This document shows, piece after piece, positions 37,446 through 46,842 of a stretch of DNA of 64,000 bases (position 1 is the stretch's first letter; each line of letters begins with the position of its first letter). A program made the translations under genes and the position numbers. The notes beneath the pieces were generated by a model. That model did not search any database, had not been told where the DNA came from, and saw nothing but the letters and a program-made list of their open reading frames with translations. Location: NCBI RefSeq assembly GCF_900113315.1, contig NZ_FOZG01000001.1, positions 930,001 through 994,000 of the forward strand. The letters are read 5' to 3'. This stretch comes from Sphingomonas jatrophae (GTDB lineage: Bacteria > Pseudomonadota > Alphaproteobacteria > Sphingomonadales > Sphingomonadaceae).

Positions 37446-40118
37446 ATGGGCATACGGGGCATCCGGGCGGAGATCGCCCCTGAACAGGATCTGGCGGCGG
37501 AGCCCGAAGGCGAGCCGGTGGCTTGGGCCGGCTGGGTGGAGGACGAGGCGGAGGATGCGCCTGTCCGCACGCCGCTCGACATCGCCGCGGCCGCTGTCGC
37601 CATCGTCCTCGCGCTCGGCTGGCTGGTCATCGTTATCTATGCTGCGCGGGTCTCGCTGCGGACAAGCGGGGATCGACTGGTCGATCTGTTCCTGCTGCTG
37701 CCTGCCGCCACTGCGCCGCTGGCGCTGATCGGCATTGTCTGGCTGCTGGCGCAGCGCACCAGCCGGCGCGAGGCGCGGCGCTTTGCCCGGACGGCGGCGG
37801 CGATGCGGATCGAGGCGGCCGGGATGGAGGCCGTGCTGGCGCGGATCGGCGGCGCAATCGACGAGAATCGCCGTTTGCTGGCCGATCAGGCGGATCAGTT
37901 GCTGGCGCTGGGCGAGGAAGCCGCGGCACGGCTGGCGCATGTGCGCGGCGGCATGGCCGAGCAGAGCACGCAGATCGGCCGCCAGACGCAGGCGCTGGAC
38001 CGGGCCGCGACGACCGCACGGAGCGAGATGGATGCCCTGCTCGCCGATCTGCCGCGAGCCGAGGCGCAGACGCATGCCCTGGCCGAGCGCCTGCGCGACG
38101 GCGGCACGGCAGCCAACCAGCAGGCGGGTGCGCTGACCGAGGCCATCTCGACCCTGACGACCCGCGCGCGCGAGGCGGACGAGACGGTGAACGGCGCGGC
38201 GCAGCGCCTCGCCTCCAACCTCGCGGGCATGGAGCGGCAGGGCACCGCCACGGCCCGCCTGTTGACCGAAGCAGCGGGCACGCTGCGCGGCCAGGTCGAC
38301 GATGCGATGAGCGCGACGGCGACGGCGCTGGCGGCGGCGCGCGAGAGCATCGACGCGCAGGGCAGCGCAACGATGGCGCTGATCGACCAGTCGCGATCGG
38401 CGCTGGAGCGGACCGGCAGCGAGGCCGCGGCGGCATTCGGCGAACGATTGGATGGTGCGGCTGCACGGCTGGACGCGCTCGGCCAGCGGCTGGTGGAGCA
38501 GGATTCGGCCAGCCGCGCGCTGGTGGCCAAGCTGGAGCAGGGCCTCGCCGCGGTCGAGGAGCGGCTGGCGTCGCTGGACGAGACCGGGCGCGAGCGCACC
38601 GCCACGCTCGACGATGCGGTCGCCACGCTGCGGACGCAGGCGGAACGTGCCACGCTGGCGCTGAACGCCGGTGCGGGTGCGGCCGGCGAGCTGACCGGGC
38701 AGGCCGAGGCGCTGCGCCAGGTGATCGATGGGATCGGCCGCGAGATCGATTCGCTGCCGCCCTCGTTCGATGCGGCGGATGCAGCAGCCCAGCGCAGCCG
38801 CGCGTCGGTGGCCGCGACCGGGCCCGAAGTCGCGCGGCTTGAAGCGGCGGCGCGCGCCGCAGCGGAGCGACTGACGCTCGTCCAGGCGCGCTTCGCCGAA
38901 CAGCAGGCGGCGGCCGACCGGCTGGGCGAAAGCGTCGCCGCCCGCATCGCCGAGATCGAGGCGCATGGCCGCGTGCTGGAGGAGATCGAGACACGGTTCG
39001 CCAGCTTCGGTGATGCCGGGGCCGAGCGGACGGCGGATCTGGCGGAGGCGATCGTCGCGCTGTCCGGTCACGCGCAGGCGATCTCGCAGACGTTCGGATC
39101 GAGCGTGACCGCGGCGGACACCCTCGCCGCCCGCACCGCGTCATTGGGCGATACGATCGCCCGCGTCGGCACGCAGGCGGATCGTGCGCGCGAGACGGTG
39201 ACGGCCGCGCTGCCGGAGGCGCAGTCGCTTGAGCGCGCGGTGGAGCGCGCGATCGACCGGATCGGCGGCGTGGATGCGGCCGCAGCCGAGCGCCGCGCCG
39301 AGATCCTCGCCGCGACCGATGCCGCCGAGGCGCGCCTCGGCCAGCTGACCGGCGAACTGGACCGGATGCACGCCGCGGTCGCGCGGATCGGGACGGAAGC
39401 GAATGCGGTGGCGGAGAGCGCGACGCCGCGGCTGGTCGAGGCACTGCTCCGCGTGCGCGAGACGGCGAACGTTGCGGCGAACGCCGCGCGGGACGCGATG
39501 GCGGGCATCGTCCCTGCCGCAGCGCAGGCGCTGGGCGACGCAGCAGGCGCCGCGCTGGAGGCGAGCGTGTCCGAGCGGGTCGAGGCGCAGATGCAGGCGG
39601 TCGGCCAGGCGGCGGAGCGCGCCGTCGCTGCCGCGCATCAGGCGACCGACCGCCTCATGCGGCAGATGCTGACGATCACCGATACGACCACGGCGATCGA
39701 GGCGCGGATCGAGGAAGCGCAGACGCAGATCGCCGAGCGGGAGGAGGACAGCTTCGCTAGGCGGACGGCGCTGCTGATCGAGTCGCTCAATTCGACGGCG
39801 ATCGACGTGGCCAAGGTGTTCGCCACCGACGTCGCCGACAATGCCTGGGCCGCCTATCTGCGCGGCGATCGCGGCGTCTTCACCCGGCGTGCGGTGCGGT
39901 TGCTGGACGCGGCGGAAACGCGCGAGATTGCGCGCTATTACGAGGAGCGGGCGGATTTCCGCGAGCAGGTGAACCGCTACATCCACGATTTCGAGGCGAT
40001 GCTGCGCCGCGTGCTGGCGGGCCGCGACGGAGCGCCGATGAGCGTGACCCTGCTGTCGTCGGACATGGGCAAGCTCTACGTCGCGCTGGCGCAGGCGATC
40101 GAGCGGCTGCGCGCCTGA
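37446..40118 (+). CDS. Large membrane-anchored coiled-coil protein
   Basis: Predicted 890-residue inner membrane protein. A short acidic N-terminus (1-42) is followed by two hydrophobic helices (about 46-67 and 80-102), then some 600 residues of Ala/Glu/Arg/Gln-rich heptad-like sequence typical of a long coiled coil (AERLRDGGTAANQQAG, LEQGLAAVEERLASLDE). The last 110 residues differ: they form a compact domain with IDVAKVFATDVADNAWAAYLRGDRGVFTRRAVRLLD and, at the end, SSDMGKLYVALAQAIERL, likely the conserved functional part. No known family recognised. It could be a scaffold or polarity/envelope protein, but this is inference. It is divergent from the Hpt-like gene. Confidence 0.8.
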   Translation: MGIRGIRAEIAPEQDLAAEPEGEPVAWAGWVEDEAEDAPVRTPLDIAAAAVAIVLALGWLVIVIYAARVSLRTSGDRLVDLFLLLPAATAPLALIGIVWLLAQRTSRREARRFARTAAAMRIEAAGMEAVLARIGGAIDENRRLLADQADQLLALGEEAAARLAHVRGGMAEQSTQIGRQTQALDRAATTARSEMDALLADLPRAEAQTHALAERLRDGGTAANQQAGALTEAISTLTTRAREADETVNGAAQRLASNLAGMERQGTATARLLTEAAGTLRGQVDDAMSATATALAAARESIDAQGSATMALIDQSRSALERTGSEAAAAFGERLDGAAARLDALGQRLVEQDSASRALVAKLEQGLAAVEERLASLDETGRERTATLDDAVATLRTQAERATLALNAGAGAAGELTGQAEALRQVIDGIGREIDSLPPSFDAADAAAQRSRASVAATGPEVARLEAAARAAAERLTLVQARFAEQQAAADRLGESVAARIAEIEAHGRVLEEIETRFASFGDAGAERTADLAEAIVALSGHAQAISQTFGSSVTAADTLAARTASLGDTIARVGTQADRARETVTAALPEAQSLERAVERAIDRIGGVDAAAAERRAEILAATDAAEARLGQLTGELDRMHAAVARIGTEANAVAESATPRLVEALLRVRETANVAANAARDAMAGIVPAAAQALGDAAGAALEASVSERVEAQMQAVGQAAERAVAAAHQATDRLMRQMLTITDTTTAIEARIEEAQTQIAEREEDSFARRTALLIESLNSTAIDVAKVFATDVADNAWAAYLRGDRGVFTRRAVRLLDAAETREIARYYEERADFREQVNRYIHDFEAMLRRVLAGRDGAPMSVTLLSSDMGKLYVALAQAIERLRA

Positions 40119-40130
40119 GCCCTCCCCCGC

Positions 40131-40409
40131 TCAGGCGGGGTGCTTCATCGTTTCTTCGAACAGGTTAATCGCATCGGGCATCAGCCAGCCATTGACGTAG
40201 TTGGCGTAATAGAGCGCGAACAGCACGGCCGAGACGATGGTTGTCCACAGGCAGGTGCGGCCAAAGCTGAACCGCGGCGGCGCGCTTTCCGCTTGGCCGC
40301 GCACGACCACGTTCGGCTCGTTGCCGCTGCCCAGGCGGAAGGGCAGCACGAGGAAGAAGCTGAACGACCAGAACAAGGTGTAGATCGCCAGCGCGGAGGT
40401 GAACTTCAT
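40131..40409 (-). CDS. DUF1467 family small membrane protein
   Basis: A 92-residue inner membrane protein with two hydrophobic helices (FTSALAIYTLFWSFSFFLVLPF and WTTIVSAVLFALYYANYV) joined by a short polar loop (RLGSGNEPNVVVRGQAES). This sequence pattern fits DUF1467, a small family found near RNase J genes in alphaproteobacteria; function unknown. The ATG at 40409 is chosen because the longer frame runs antisense-like through the OmpA gene. A perfect 6-base hairpin (40125-40130 with 40135-40140) spans its stop codon and could end both this gene and the convergent coiled-coil gene. Confidence 0.8.
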   Translation of the reverse strand: MKFTSALAIYTLFWSFSFFLVLPFRLGSGNEPNVVVRGQAESAPPRFSFGRTCLWTTIVSAVLFALYYANYVNGWLMPDAINLFEETMKHPA

Positions 40410-40479
40410 AATGGTGCCCGGACGGTGAGGTGCCCGTCCTCCTACGCCCACGCCGCGCGCAAGGGAATGTCGCGGCCGC

Positions 40480-41046
40480 TCAATCGACCAGTTCGGCGGT
40501 GACGCGGCGGTTGGCCGGATCGGACGCGGCATGGCCGGGCAGCGGCTGCGTGTCGCCGACGCCCACGACGTCGAGGCGCGATCGCATGATGCCTTCCGCC
40601 GCCACCAGGGCCGCCACTGCATCGGCGCGGCGGCGCGACAGCGCGAGATTGGCGGCAGGATCGCCTACTGCATCGGTGTGACCGGTTATGCGCACGCGCC
40701 GCTTGGCAAGCCGCGGATCGCGCAGCGCGGCGGCGAAGCTGCGCAGGCGCGTGCGGCTGGCGGGCAGCACATCGGCCGAGCCGGAGACGAAGCCGATGCG
40801 CAGATCGAGCAGCCCCGCCTGAGCGGGCGCAATCGCCTTCGTGCCACCCGCTTGCCCTCCGCCGGGCCGCGTGAAGCTGAACCCCCGCGCCGCACCGACC
40901 CGCCGCGGCGTGCCCCTGGGCGGCGTCGCGGCGGATCCGCATCCGCCGAGCAGACCACAGACCATCGCTTCCTGAGCCGGCGGAGGTGCCGCAGCGCCCG
41001 GCGCAGCGAGCATCGCGGCAGCGCCAAGCAGAATCGCGACCCGCAT
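40480..41046 (-). CDS. OmpA family protein
   Basis: Exported 188-residue protein with an N-terminal signal peptide (AILLGAAAMLAAPGAAA) and a C-terminal OmpA peptidoglycan-binding domain: IGFVSGSADVLPAS, RVRITGHTDAVGDPAANLALS, RADAVAALV and DPANRRVTAEL. The Asp and Arg that hold diaminopimelate are present (the Asp of GHTDAVGD and the Arg of NRRV). The middle (residues 25-70) is a Gly/Pro/Arg-rich linker with a cysteine pair CGLLGGC. It is on the same strand as RNase J but 72 bases downstream. Likely an envelope-anchoring protein. Confidence 0.88.
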   Translation of the reverse strand: MRVAILLGAAAMLAAPGAAAPPPAQEAMVCGLLGGCGSAATPPRGTPRRVGAARGFSFTRPGGGQAGGTKAIAPAQAGLLDLRIGFVSGSADVLPASRTRLRSFAAALRDPRLAKRRVRITGHTDAVGDPAANLALSRRRADAVAALVAAEGIMRSRLDVVGVGDTQPLPGHAASDPANRRVTAELVD

Positions 41047-41118
41047 GTCCGGCGCTCCACTTACCAGCTCAGAAACAAGCGGAATGGCAGAGCCGCCACC
41101 AATGCGGGGTGCCGTGGA

Positions 41119-42759
41119 TCACACCCGTAGCAGCAGCACCTCGACCACCGGCTTCTTGCCGGTCCACGCCACTGCACGGCGGCGCACCGCCAAGCGCACG
41201 GCTTCGCGCAGCTTGGCCTCGTCACGCCCGCCGTCGGCCAGCGCCTTTTCCGCGGCCGCGGTGGCGTCGTCGAGGAAGGCGGCGCGATCCTCTTCCACCG
41301 GCAGGCCCTGGATGGCGATCTCCGGCTTGCCTGCCGCCCGGCCGTTCTTGCCCAGCGCGACCGCGACGGTGACAACGCCGTAATTGGCGATACGCCGCCG
41401 CTCGTTCATCGAGGAGCCGTCCGCCGGCAGGATCACGTCCCCATCAAGGATCAGGCGCCCAACGCGCTCATGTCCGAGCTTCTTCGGACCATCGGGCGCG
41501 AGGCGGACGACCTCGCCATTTTTCTGCAGCACGGTGCGCGGCACGCCCTGCGCCTGCGCGAAGCGCGCATGCTCGGCCATGTGGCGCAATTCGCCATGCA
41601 CGGGCACGACGATTTCGGGGCGGATCCAGCCATACATCGCCGCCAGTTCCGGCCGTCCCGGATGGCCGGAGACGTGGACGTGCGCCTGCCGGTCGGTGAT
41701 CATGTGGACACCCATCTCGGCGAGGCGGTTCTGGATCGCGCCGATGGCCATCTCGTTGCCCGGGATCTGCTTGGACGAGAAGACGACCGTATCGCCCGCC
41801 GACAGCTTGATCTGGTGCGACCCGCTGGCAACGCGGCCGAGCGCCGCGCGCGGCTCCCCCTGCCCGCCCGTCGCGATGATCATCACCTCGCGCGGGGGCA
41901 GGCGCATGGCGGCGTCGAAGTCGATCGTCTGCGGGAAATCCTTGAGGTAGCCGGTTGCCTTGGCCACCCTGATGATGCGGTCCAGCGAGCGGCCGGCGAC
42001 GCAGAGCTGCCGCCCCGTATCGCGCGCCACCTCGCCCAGCGTCTGCACGCGCGCGGCGTTGGAGGCGAACGTGGTGACGAGGACGCGGCCAGTGGCGGCG
42101 CCGATCACCTCGTCCAACCCCCTGCGCACGCCCGCTTCGGAGCCGGACGCCTCTTCATTGAACACGTTGGTGCTGTCGCAGACCAGCGCCAGCACGCCCT
42201 TGTCGCCGATCGCGGTCAGCTCCTCCGCGGTGGACGGCGTGCCGAGCTGCGGCGCCTCGTCGATCTTCCAGTCGCCCGTATGCATGATCCGGCCGAACGG
42301 CGTCTCGATCAGCAGCGCATTCCCCTCGGGGATGGAGTGGGCCAGCGGGACATAGGTGAAGCCGAACGGCCCAAGCTCGAACGAGCCCTCGTTCGGGATG
42401 ACGTGGAGCTTGACCTTGTCGCCCAGCCCCTCCTCGTCCAGCTTGCCGCGGATCAGGCCGGCGGTGAACGGCGTGGCGTAGAGCGGCACGCCGAGATCGG
42501 CGGCGAGATAGGGGATCGCGCCGATATGGTCCTCATGCCCATGCGTCAGCACGATGCCGAGCAGATCGTCGGCATGTTCCTCGATGAACTGGAGATCGGG
42601 CAGGATCAGGTCGACGCCGGGATAGGCCGGATCGGCGAAGGTCAGGCCGAGATCGACCATCACCCACTTGCCCTGGCAGCCGTAAAGATTGACGTTCATG
42701 CCGATCTCCCCCGAGCCGCCGAGGGCGAGGAAGAGGAGTTCGTTGCCGGGTGTTGTCAC
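41119..42759 (-). CDS. rnj: Ribonuclease J
   Basis: Metallo-beta-lactamase/beta-CASP ribonuclease with 5'-3' exo- and endonuclease activity, central in RNA decay and processing. The 546-residue product has the metal site HGHEDHIGAIPYL (about residue 62), the second site MHTGDWKID and beta-CASP motifs (LVTTFASNAARVQ; FSSKQIPGNE; HVHVSGHPGRPEL), then a C-terminal domain ending KPVVEVLLLRV. The GTG at 42759 has AAGGA just upstream and gives the usual N-terminus ELLFLALGGSGEIGMN; the frame is open to 42810. coaX lies upstream on the same strand, a common coaX-rnj arrangement. Confidence 0.95.
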   Translation of the reverse strand: MTTPGNELLFLALGGSGEIGMNVNLYGCQGKWVMVDLGLTFADPAYPGVDLILPDLQFIEEHADDLLGIVLTHGHEDHIGAIPYLAADLGVPLYATPFTAGLIRGKLDEEGLGDKVKLHVIPNEGSFELGPFGFTYVPLAHSIPEGNALLIETPFGRIMHTGDWKIDEAPQLGTPSTAEELTAIGDKGVLALVCDSTNVFNEEASGSEAGVRRGLDEVIGAATGRVLVTTFASNAARVQTLGEVARDTGRQLCVAGRSLDRIIRVAKATGYLKDFPQTIDFDAAMRLPPREVMIIATGGQGEPRAALGRVASGSHQIKLSAGDTVVFSSKQIPGNEMAIGAIQNRLAEMGVHMITDRQAHVHVSGHPGRPELAAMYGWIRPEIVVPVHGELRHMAEHARFAQAQGVPRTVLQKNGEVVRLAPDGPKKLGHERVGRLILDGDVILPADGSSMNERRRIANYGVVTVAVALGKNGRAAGKPEIAIQGLPVEEDRAAFLDDATAAAEKALADGGRDEAKLREAVRLAVRRRAVAWTGKKPVVEVLLLRV

Positions 42760-42836
42760 TGTAATCCTTCGTGAAAGCACCGCCGTGCCGCATCGCGGCC
42801 AAGGCGGCATCGGGCGGGCCGAGGGCGGTTGCTGCC

Positions 42837-43616
42837 CTAGGCGTCGACCCGCTGGTAAAGCAGGCCGAGCCCGCGAATGGTGAGATCGGGTTCGATCGTG
42901 TCGAACAGGGATGTATGCTTCTCGAACAGCACGGCAAGGCCGCCTGTCGCGATCACCTTCGCCGGGCGGCCGATCTCCGTCTTGAGGCGCGCGATCAGCC
43001 CCTCGATCATCGCGACATAGCCCCAGTAGATACCCGCGAGCATCTGATCCTGCGTGTTGCGGCCGATCACCGCCGTCGTCTCCGGCGCCTCGATGGCAAT
43101 GCGCGGCAGCTTGGCGGTGGCGCCGACCAGCGCATCGAGCGACAGGTTGATGCCGGGCGCGATGATCCCGCCCTTGTAGGCGCCCGTCCAGTCGACGACG
43201 TCGAAGGTGGTGGCGGTGCCGAAATCGATGACGATGGCATCACCCGGATGCAGCGCGTGTGCGGCGATGACGTTGACGGCGCGATCCGCACCGACGCTGG
43301 CCGGCTCCTCCACGTCGAGCTCGATCCCCCAGGCTGCGCGACCGCGGCCGGCGACCAGGGGTTCGGCCCGGAAATATTTCTGCGCCAGCACCTCAAGATT
43401 GTGCAGCGCGCGTGGCACGACGGTGGCGACGATCACCGCGTCGACATCCTGCACCGTCAGTCCTTCCAGGCTGAGCAGCTGGTGCAGCCAGACGGCATAT
43501 TCGTCCGCGGTGCGCCGCGGATCGGTGGCGATCCGCCAGCGTGCCCGGATGCGCAGATCGTCATCCAGCAGCGCAAAGACGATGTTGGTATTTCCGGCGT
43601 CGACCGCGAGCAGCAT
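42837..43616 (-). CDS. coaX: Type III pantothenate kinase
   Basis: Phosphorylates pantothenate in the first step of CoA synthesis; the type III enzyme is feedback-insensitive and needs a monovalent cation. The 259-residue product shows the ASKHA-fold motifs: [16 protein letters not shown] (phosphate 1, catalytic Asp), [25 protein letters not shown] (phosphate 2) and [11 protein letters not shown], and [11 protein letters not shown]. It sits between a fatty-acid-hydroxylase-family gene (9 bases upstream) and rnj (77 bases downstream) in a minus-strand run starting with the nuo operon and birA. Confidence 0.96.
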   Translation of the reverse strand: MLLAVDAGNTNIVFALLDDDLRIRARWRIATDPRRTADEYAVWLHQLLSLEGLTVQDVDAVIVATVVPRALHNLEVLAQKYFRAEPLVAGRGRAAWGIELDVEEPASVGADRAVNVIAAHALHPGDAIVIDFGTATTFDVVDWTGAYKGGIIAPGINLSLDALVGATAKLPRIAIEAPETTAVIGRNTQDQMLAGIYWGYVAMIEGLIARLKTEIGRPAKVIATGGLAVLFEKHTSLFDTIEPDLTIRGLGLLYQRVDA

Positions 43617-43625
43617 GCGACTGCC

Positions 43626-44624
43626 TTAGCCGGGTTCGTTCCCCAGCGATAGCGCAGGTGCGAACGGCGCCTGCGGGATCAGCGTGCGGGCCGCATCGGT
43701 GAACGGCCGGACTGTCAGCGACGGCAGTGTTTGCGCGGCAGGATCGTCGAGGCCGAAGCGCGGCACCTCCCGCCGCTCGGCCGGCCGGTGGAAACTGCCG
43801 CCGAGCCGATCCCATAGGGCGAGCACATTGCCGAAGTTCCGGTCGAAGTGGCGCGGATCGGCGCTGTGATGGACCTGATGGTGCGCGGGCCCGAGCAGCC
43901 AGCCGCCCCAGCGTGGGCCGAGCGTGACCCACAGGTGCGAGTGTTGCAGGTGCGTCAGCAGCGCCGCCGAGATCAGCACCAGCGCGCCCGTGCCGCCGAT
44001 GCCGAGCGGCTCGACGGGGTGCCCCGCCAGCACGTCGCACACTGCCCCCGCCACGCCCGTGGCGAGCGCGACCAGATTGTAGAAGACCAGCGTATCGACG
44101 GGGTGCACGCGAAAATTGGTGAGCAGCGACAGCGACTCGGCCGAATGATGCACCTTGTGGAACGCCCACAGGACGGGCACGCGGTGCTTCAGCCGGTGAT
44201 CCAGCCAGTAAGCGGCATCGTAAGCGATGAAGGTAAGGGCCGTCGCCGCGATCACCACCACGCCCGGGGGCACACCGGCGGCCAGCGCCGGGATCGAGCC
44301 AGCGAGCAGCGGCCTGAGCCAGGACCGCACCATCTCTGACGAGATCAGCGCCCAGCCGAACGTCACCCCGCCGCCGCACAGGCTGAACAGGAAGAAGCCG
44401 ATATCCACCTGGCCCGAGCGGCTGCGCCACAAGCGGCGCGGGACCAGCACCCGGCGGAGCACCGCGATCCTAGGCAGGCGCGTCGTCCGCGGCACGGCGA
44501 GCGGGAGGCTTATCGCCAGCGTGACGAGCAGCGCCGGCAGGAACAGGCTGGAGCCGGGCTGGAGGAACGTGCCGCCAATCTGATTGGCCAGCCCCGCGGC
44601 CAGAATGTTCGCCCATTCCCCCAT
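43626..44624 (-). CDS. Sterol desaturase/fatty acid hydroxylase superfamily protein
   Basis: Di-iron integral membrane oxygenase of 332 residues. The three His clusters are visible: WLDHRLKH, FHKVHHSAE and AHHQVHHS, in the family's order and spacing, with a further His in NFRVHPVDT. Roughly five hydrophobic helices (for example LFLPALLVTLAISLPLA and VVVIAATALTFIAYDAAYW) surround them. Such enzymes hydroxylate or desaturate lipids such as sterols, carotenoids, hopanoids or fatty acids; substrate here unknown. It lies in the birA-coaX interval with gaps of 35 and 9 bases, so probably co-transcribed with genes it has no obvious link to. Confidence 0.85.
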   Translation of the reverse strand: MGEWANILAAGLANQIGGTFLQPGSSLFLPALLVTLAISLPLAVPRTTRLPRIAVLRRVLVPRRLWRSRSGQVDIGFFLFSLCGGGVTFGWALISSEMVRSWLRPLLAGSIPALAAGVPPGVVVIAATALTFIAYDAAYWLDHRLKHRVPVLWAFHKVHHSAESLSLLTNFRVHPVDTLVFYNLVALATGVAGAVCDVLAGHPVEPLGIGGTGALVLISAALLTHLQHSHLWVTLGPRWGGWLLGPAHHQVHHSADPRHFDRNFGNVLALWDRLGGSFHRPAERREVPRFGLDDPAAQTLPSLTVRPFTDAARTLIPQAPFAPALSLGNEPG

Positions 44625-44659
44625 GCGACGGGGATAGGCAGCAGGCTCCTAAGGCCTCC

Positions 44660-45367
44660 TTAAAGCAGAAACACGTCGCCTGCCTGCACCATGATGACGC
44701 CCTCCGCGGTGCGCAGGCGAAGCGCGCCATCGACCGCGAGCCCGTCGAACAGGCCTTCCCGCATGCCATCTGCCGCCTGCACCCGCAGCGCGGTGCCGAC
44801 GGGGTGCGCCCGTTCGAGCCAGCGCGCGCGAACGGGATCGAACCCCTCCCCGCGCCAGCGCGTCAGCCAGCGCGCGAAGGATGCGGCAAGCTCCTCCACG
44901 AAAGTCGCAGGCGCGGGCGCGGCGGCGATGTCGGCCAGCGCCGCGGTGGGACGGTCCAGCGCCGGCGGGCGGTGGGCGAGATTGACGCCGATGCCGACCA
45001 CCACCGCGCTGGCATCCGCCTCGAGCAGGATGCCCGCCGCCTTCGCCCAGCCGTTTCCGGCATCGAGCATCAGATCGTTCGGCCACTTGATCCGCACCTG
45101 CCCGGCGCCCGCGTAGGCAGTGAGCAGTTCCTCCAGCGCCACGGCGGTGACGAAGGCGAGCGTGGCGGGCGGTGGATCGCCCGCGCGGCGGCGGACGAAG
45201 GTCGAGGCGTGGAGATTACCCGGCGGCGACACCCAGATGCGGCCCAGCCGCCCGCGGCCGCCCGTCTGCACATCGGCGCGGACCCAGCTTCCCTCCGCCG
45301 CGCCGGCGCTGGCGAGGGCGCGGGCATCGTCGTTGGTGGAGCCGGTCTCCGCCCGGTGGTGGATCAA
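44660..45367 (-). CDS. birA: Biotin--[acetyl-CoA-carboxylase] ligase
   Basis: Attaches biotin to the carrier protein of acetyl-CoA carboxylase. The 235-residue product has the catalytic GRGRLGR motif (ADVQTGGRGRLGRIWVSPPG), SPPGNLHASTF, KWPNDLML and GILLEAD, then GIGVNLAHRP and the small C-terminal SH3-like domain. There is no N-terminal helix-turn-helix, so it is a monofunctional ligase and not a biotin operon repressor. It directly follows nuoN (22 bases), a frequent arrangement in alphaproteobacteria. Confidence 0.94.
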   Translation of the reverse strand: MIHHRAETGSTNDDARALASAGAAEGSWVRADVQTGGRGRLGRIWVSPPGNLHASTFVRRRAGDPPPATLAFVTAVALEELLTAYAGAGQVRIKWPNDLMLDAGNGWAKAAGILLEADASAVVVGIGVNLAHRPPALDRPTAALADIAAAPAPATFVEELAASFARWLTRWRGEGFDPVRARWLERAHPVGTALRVQAADGMREGLFDGLAVDGALRLRTAEGVIMVQAGDVFLL

Positions 45368-45389
45368 GCGACCGCCCGACCCTGCAAGA

Positions 45390-46841
45390 TCAGCCCGGGA
45401 ACAGCGCGCGCGCAGCGGCGAGGCTGTAGGCGCCGAGCGGACCGATCAGCAGGTAACCGAGCGGCGAGACGATCAGCGCACCGACCGCGATCAGGCCGCC
45501 TTCGACGCGATCCGGCGAGGCGCCGAACGGGGTCGCCGGTTCGTCGAAATACATCGTCTTGACGATCTTGAGGTAATAATAAGCACCGATCACCGAGGTG
45601 GCGATGCCGACCATCGCCAGCGGCCACATGCCGATCGCGACCAGCGCATCGAACACGAGGAACTTCGGCCAGAAGCCGAACAGCGGCGGGATGCCGGCAA
45701 GGCTGAACATGAAGATGGCGAGCGCCGCGGCAAGGCCAGGCCGCAGGCGCGACAGGCCGGACAGCGCGGAGATCTCCTCCACCGGCCGTCCCTCGGCATC
45801 GCGCATCCGCAGGATGCAGAGGAAGCTGCCGAGTGTCATGACGATGTAGACGGCGAGATAGGTCAGCACCGACGAGACGCCGTTCGCGTCGCCGGGCACG
45901 AGGCCGAACAGCGCAAAGCCGACATTGTTGATCGACGAATAAGCTAGCAGCCGCTTGATGTTGCTCTGCCCAATGGCTGCAACGCCGCCGAGGATGGTGG
46001 AGGCAAGCGCCGAGAAGATGACGATCTGCATCCACGCATCGCTGGCCGATCCCATCGCCTCGACCGCCACACGCAGCAGCAGCGCGACGGCGCCGACCTT
46101 CTGCGCGGTCGCGAAGAAGGCGGTGACGGGCGTCGGCGCGCCTTCATAGACGTCGGGCGTCCACATGTGGAACGGCACCGCCGCGATCTTGAAGGCGAGC
46201 CCTGCGAACACGAAGACGAGGCCGAACAGCTGCCCTGTCGACAGCCCCTCGCGGAACGCCACGGCGATGCCGTCATACTGCGTGGTGCCGGTGAAGCCGT
46301 AGACCAGGCTGATGCCGTAGAGCAGGATGCCGCTCGCCAGCGCGCCAAGCACGAAATATTTCAGGCCCGATTCCGCCGAGCGCAGATCGCGACGCATGAA
46401 GCTGGCCAGCACGTAGGAAGCGAGGCTCTGCAGCTCGAGGCCGACATAGAGCGTCAGCATGTCGCCTGCGGACACCATCATGCCCGTGCCGATCGTCGAG
46501 AGCAGGATCAGGATCGGATATTCGGCGCGGAGTGTGCCCCCCTGCCCCGGCGCGCGGTGGAAGAAGGCCGGCGCGATGACGATCGACACGCCTGCCGCCA
46601 CATAGATGAGCAGCTTGGCAAAGGCGGAAAAAGCGTCCGCGCGGTAGAGGCCGCCGAAGGCGATGCCGTAGCCGGTCGGCGGCAGCAGCGCAGCGAAAGC
46701 GGCCGCGACCAGCGCCGCGACCGACAGGATCGAGACCATTCGCACCGAACGATCCCCCGCATAAGCGGCGACCATCAGCAGCGCGAGGCTGGTGAGCGAA
46801 AGGATCAGCTCAGGAAGCGTGAGAAGCAGGGCGGCGCCCAT
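45390..46841 (-). CDS. nuoN: NADH-quinone oxidoreductase subunit N
   Basis: Antiporter-like proton-pumping membrane subunit of complex I, 483 residues, about 14 helices. Characteristic sequences include ELQSLASYVLASFMRRD with the conserved Glu, FKIAAVPFHMWTPDVYEGAPTPV with the central Lys, and IKRLLAYSSINNVGFAL. The frame is open 18 codons upstream; the ATG at 46841 follows the nuoM stop by one base and is the usual N-terminus. Last gene of the nuo operon, followed by birA. Confidence 0.96.
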   Translation of the reverse strand: MGAALLLTLPELILSLTSLALLMVAAYAGDRSVRMVSILSVAALVAAAFAALLPPTGYGIAFGGLYRADAFSAFAKLLIYVAAGVSIVIAPAFFHRAPGQGGTLRAEYPILILLSTIGTGMMVSAGDMLTLYVGLELQSLASYVLASFMRRDLRSAESGLKYFVLGALASGILLYGISLVYGFTGTTQYDGIAVAFREGLSTGQLFGLVFVFAGLAFKIAAVPFHMWTPDVYEGAPTPVTAFFATAQKVGAVALLLRVAVEAMGSASDAWMQIVIFSALASTILGGVAAIGQSNIKRLLAYSSINNVGFALFGLVPGDANGVSSVLTYLAVYIVMTLGSFLCILRMRDAEGRPVEEISALSGLSRLRPGLAAALAIFMFSLAGIPPLFGFWPKFLVFDALVAIGMWPLAMVGIATSVIGAYYYLKIVKTMYFDEPATPFGASPDRVEGGLIAVGALIVSPLGYLLIGPLGAYSLAAARALFPG

Positions 46842-46842
46842 G

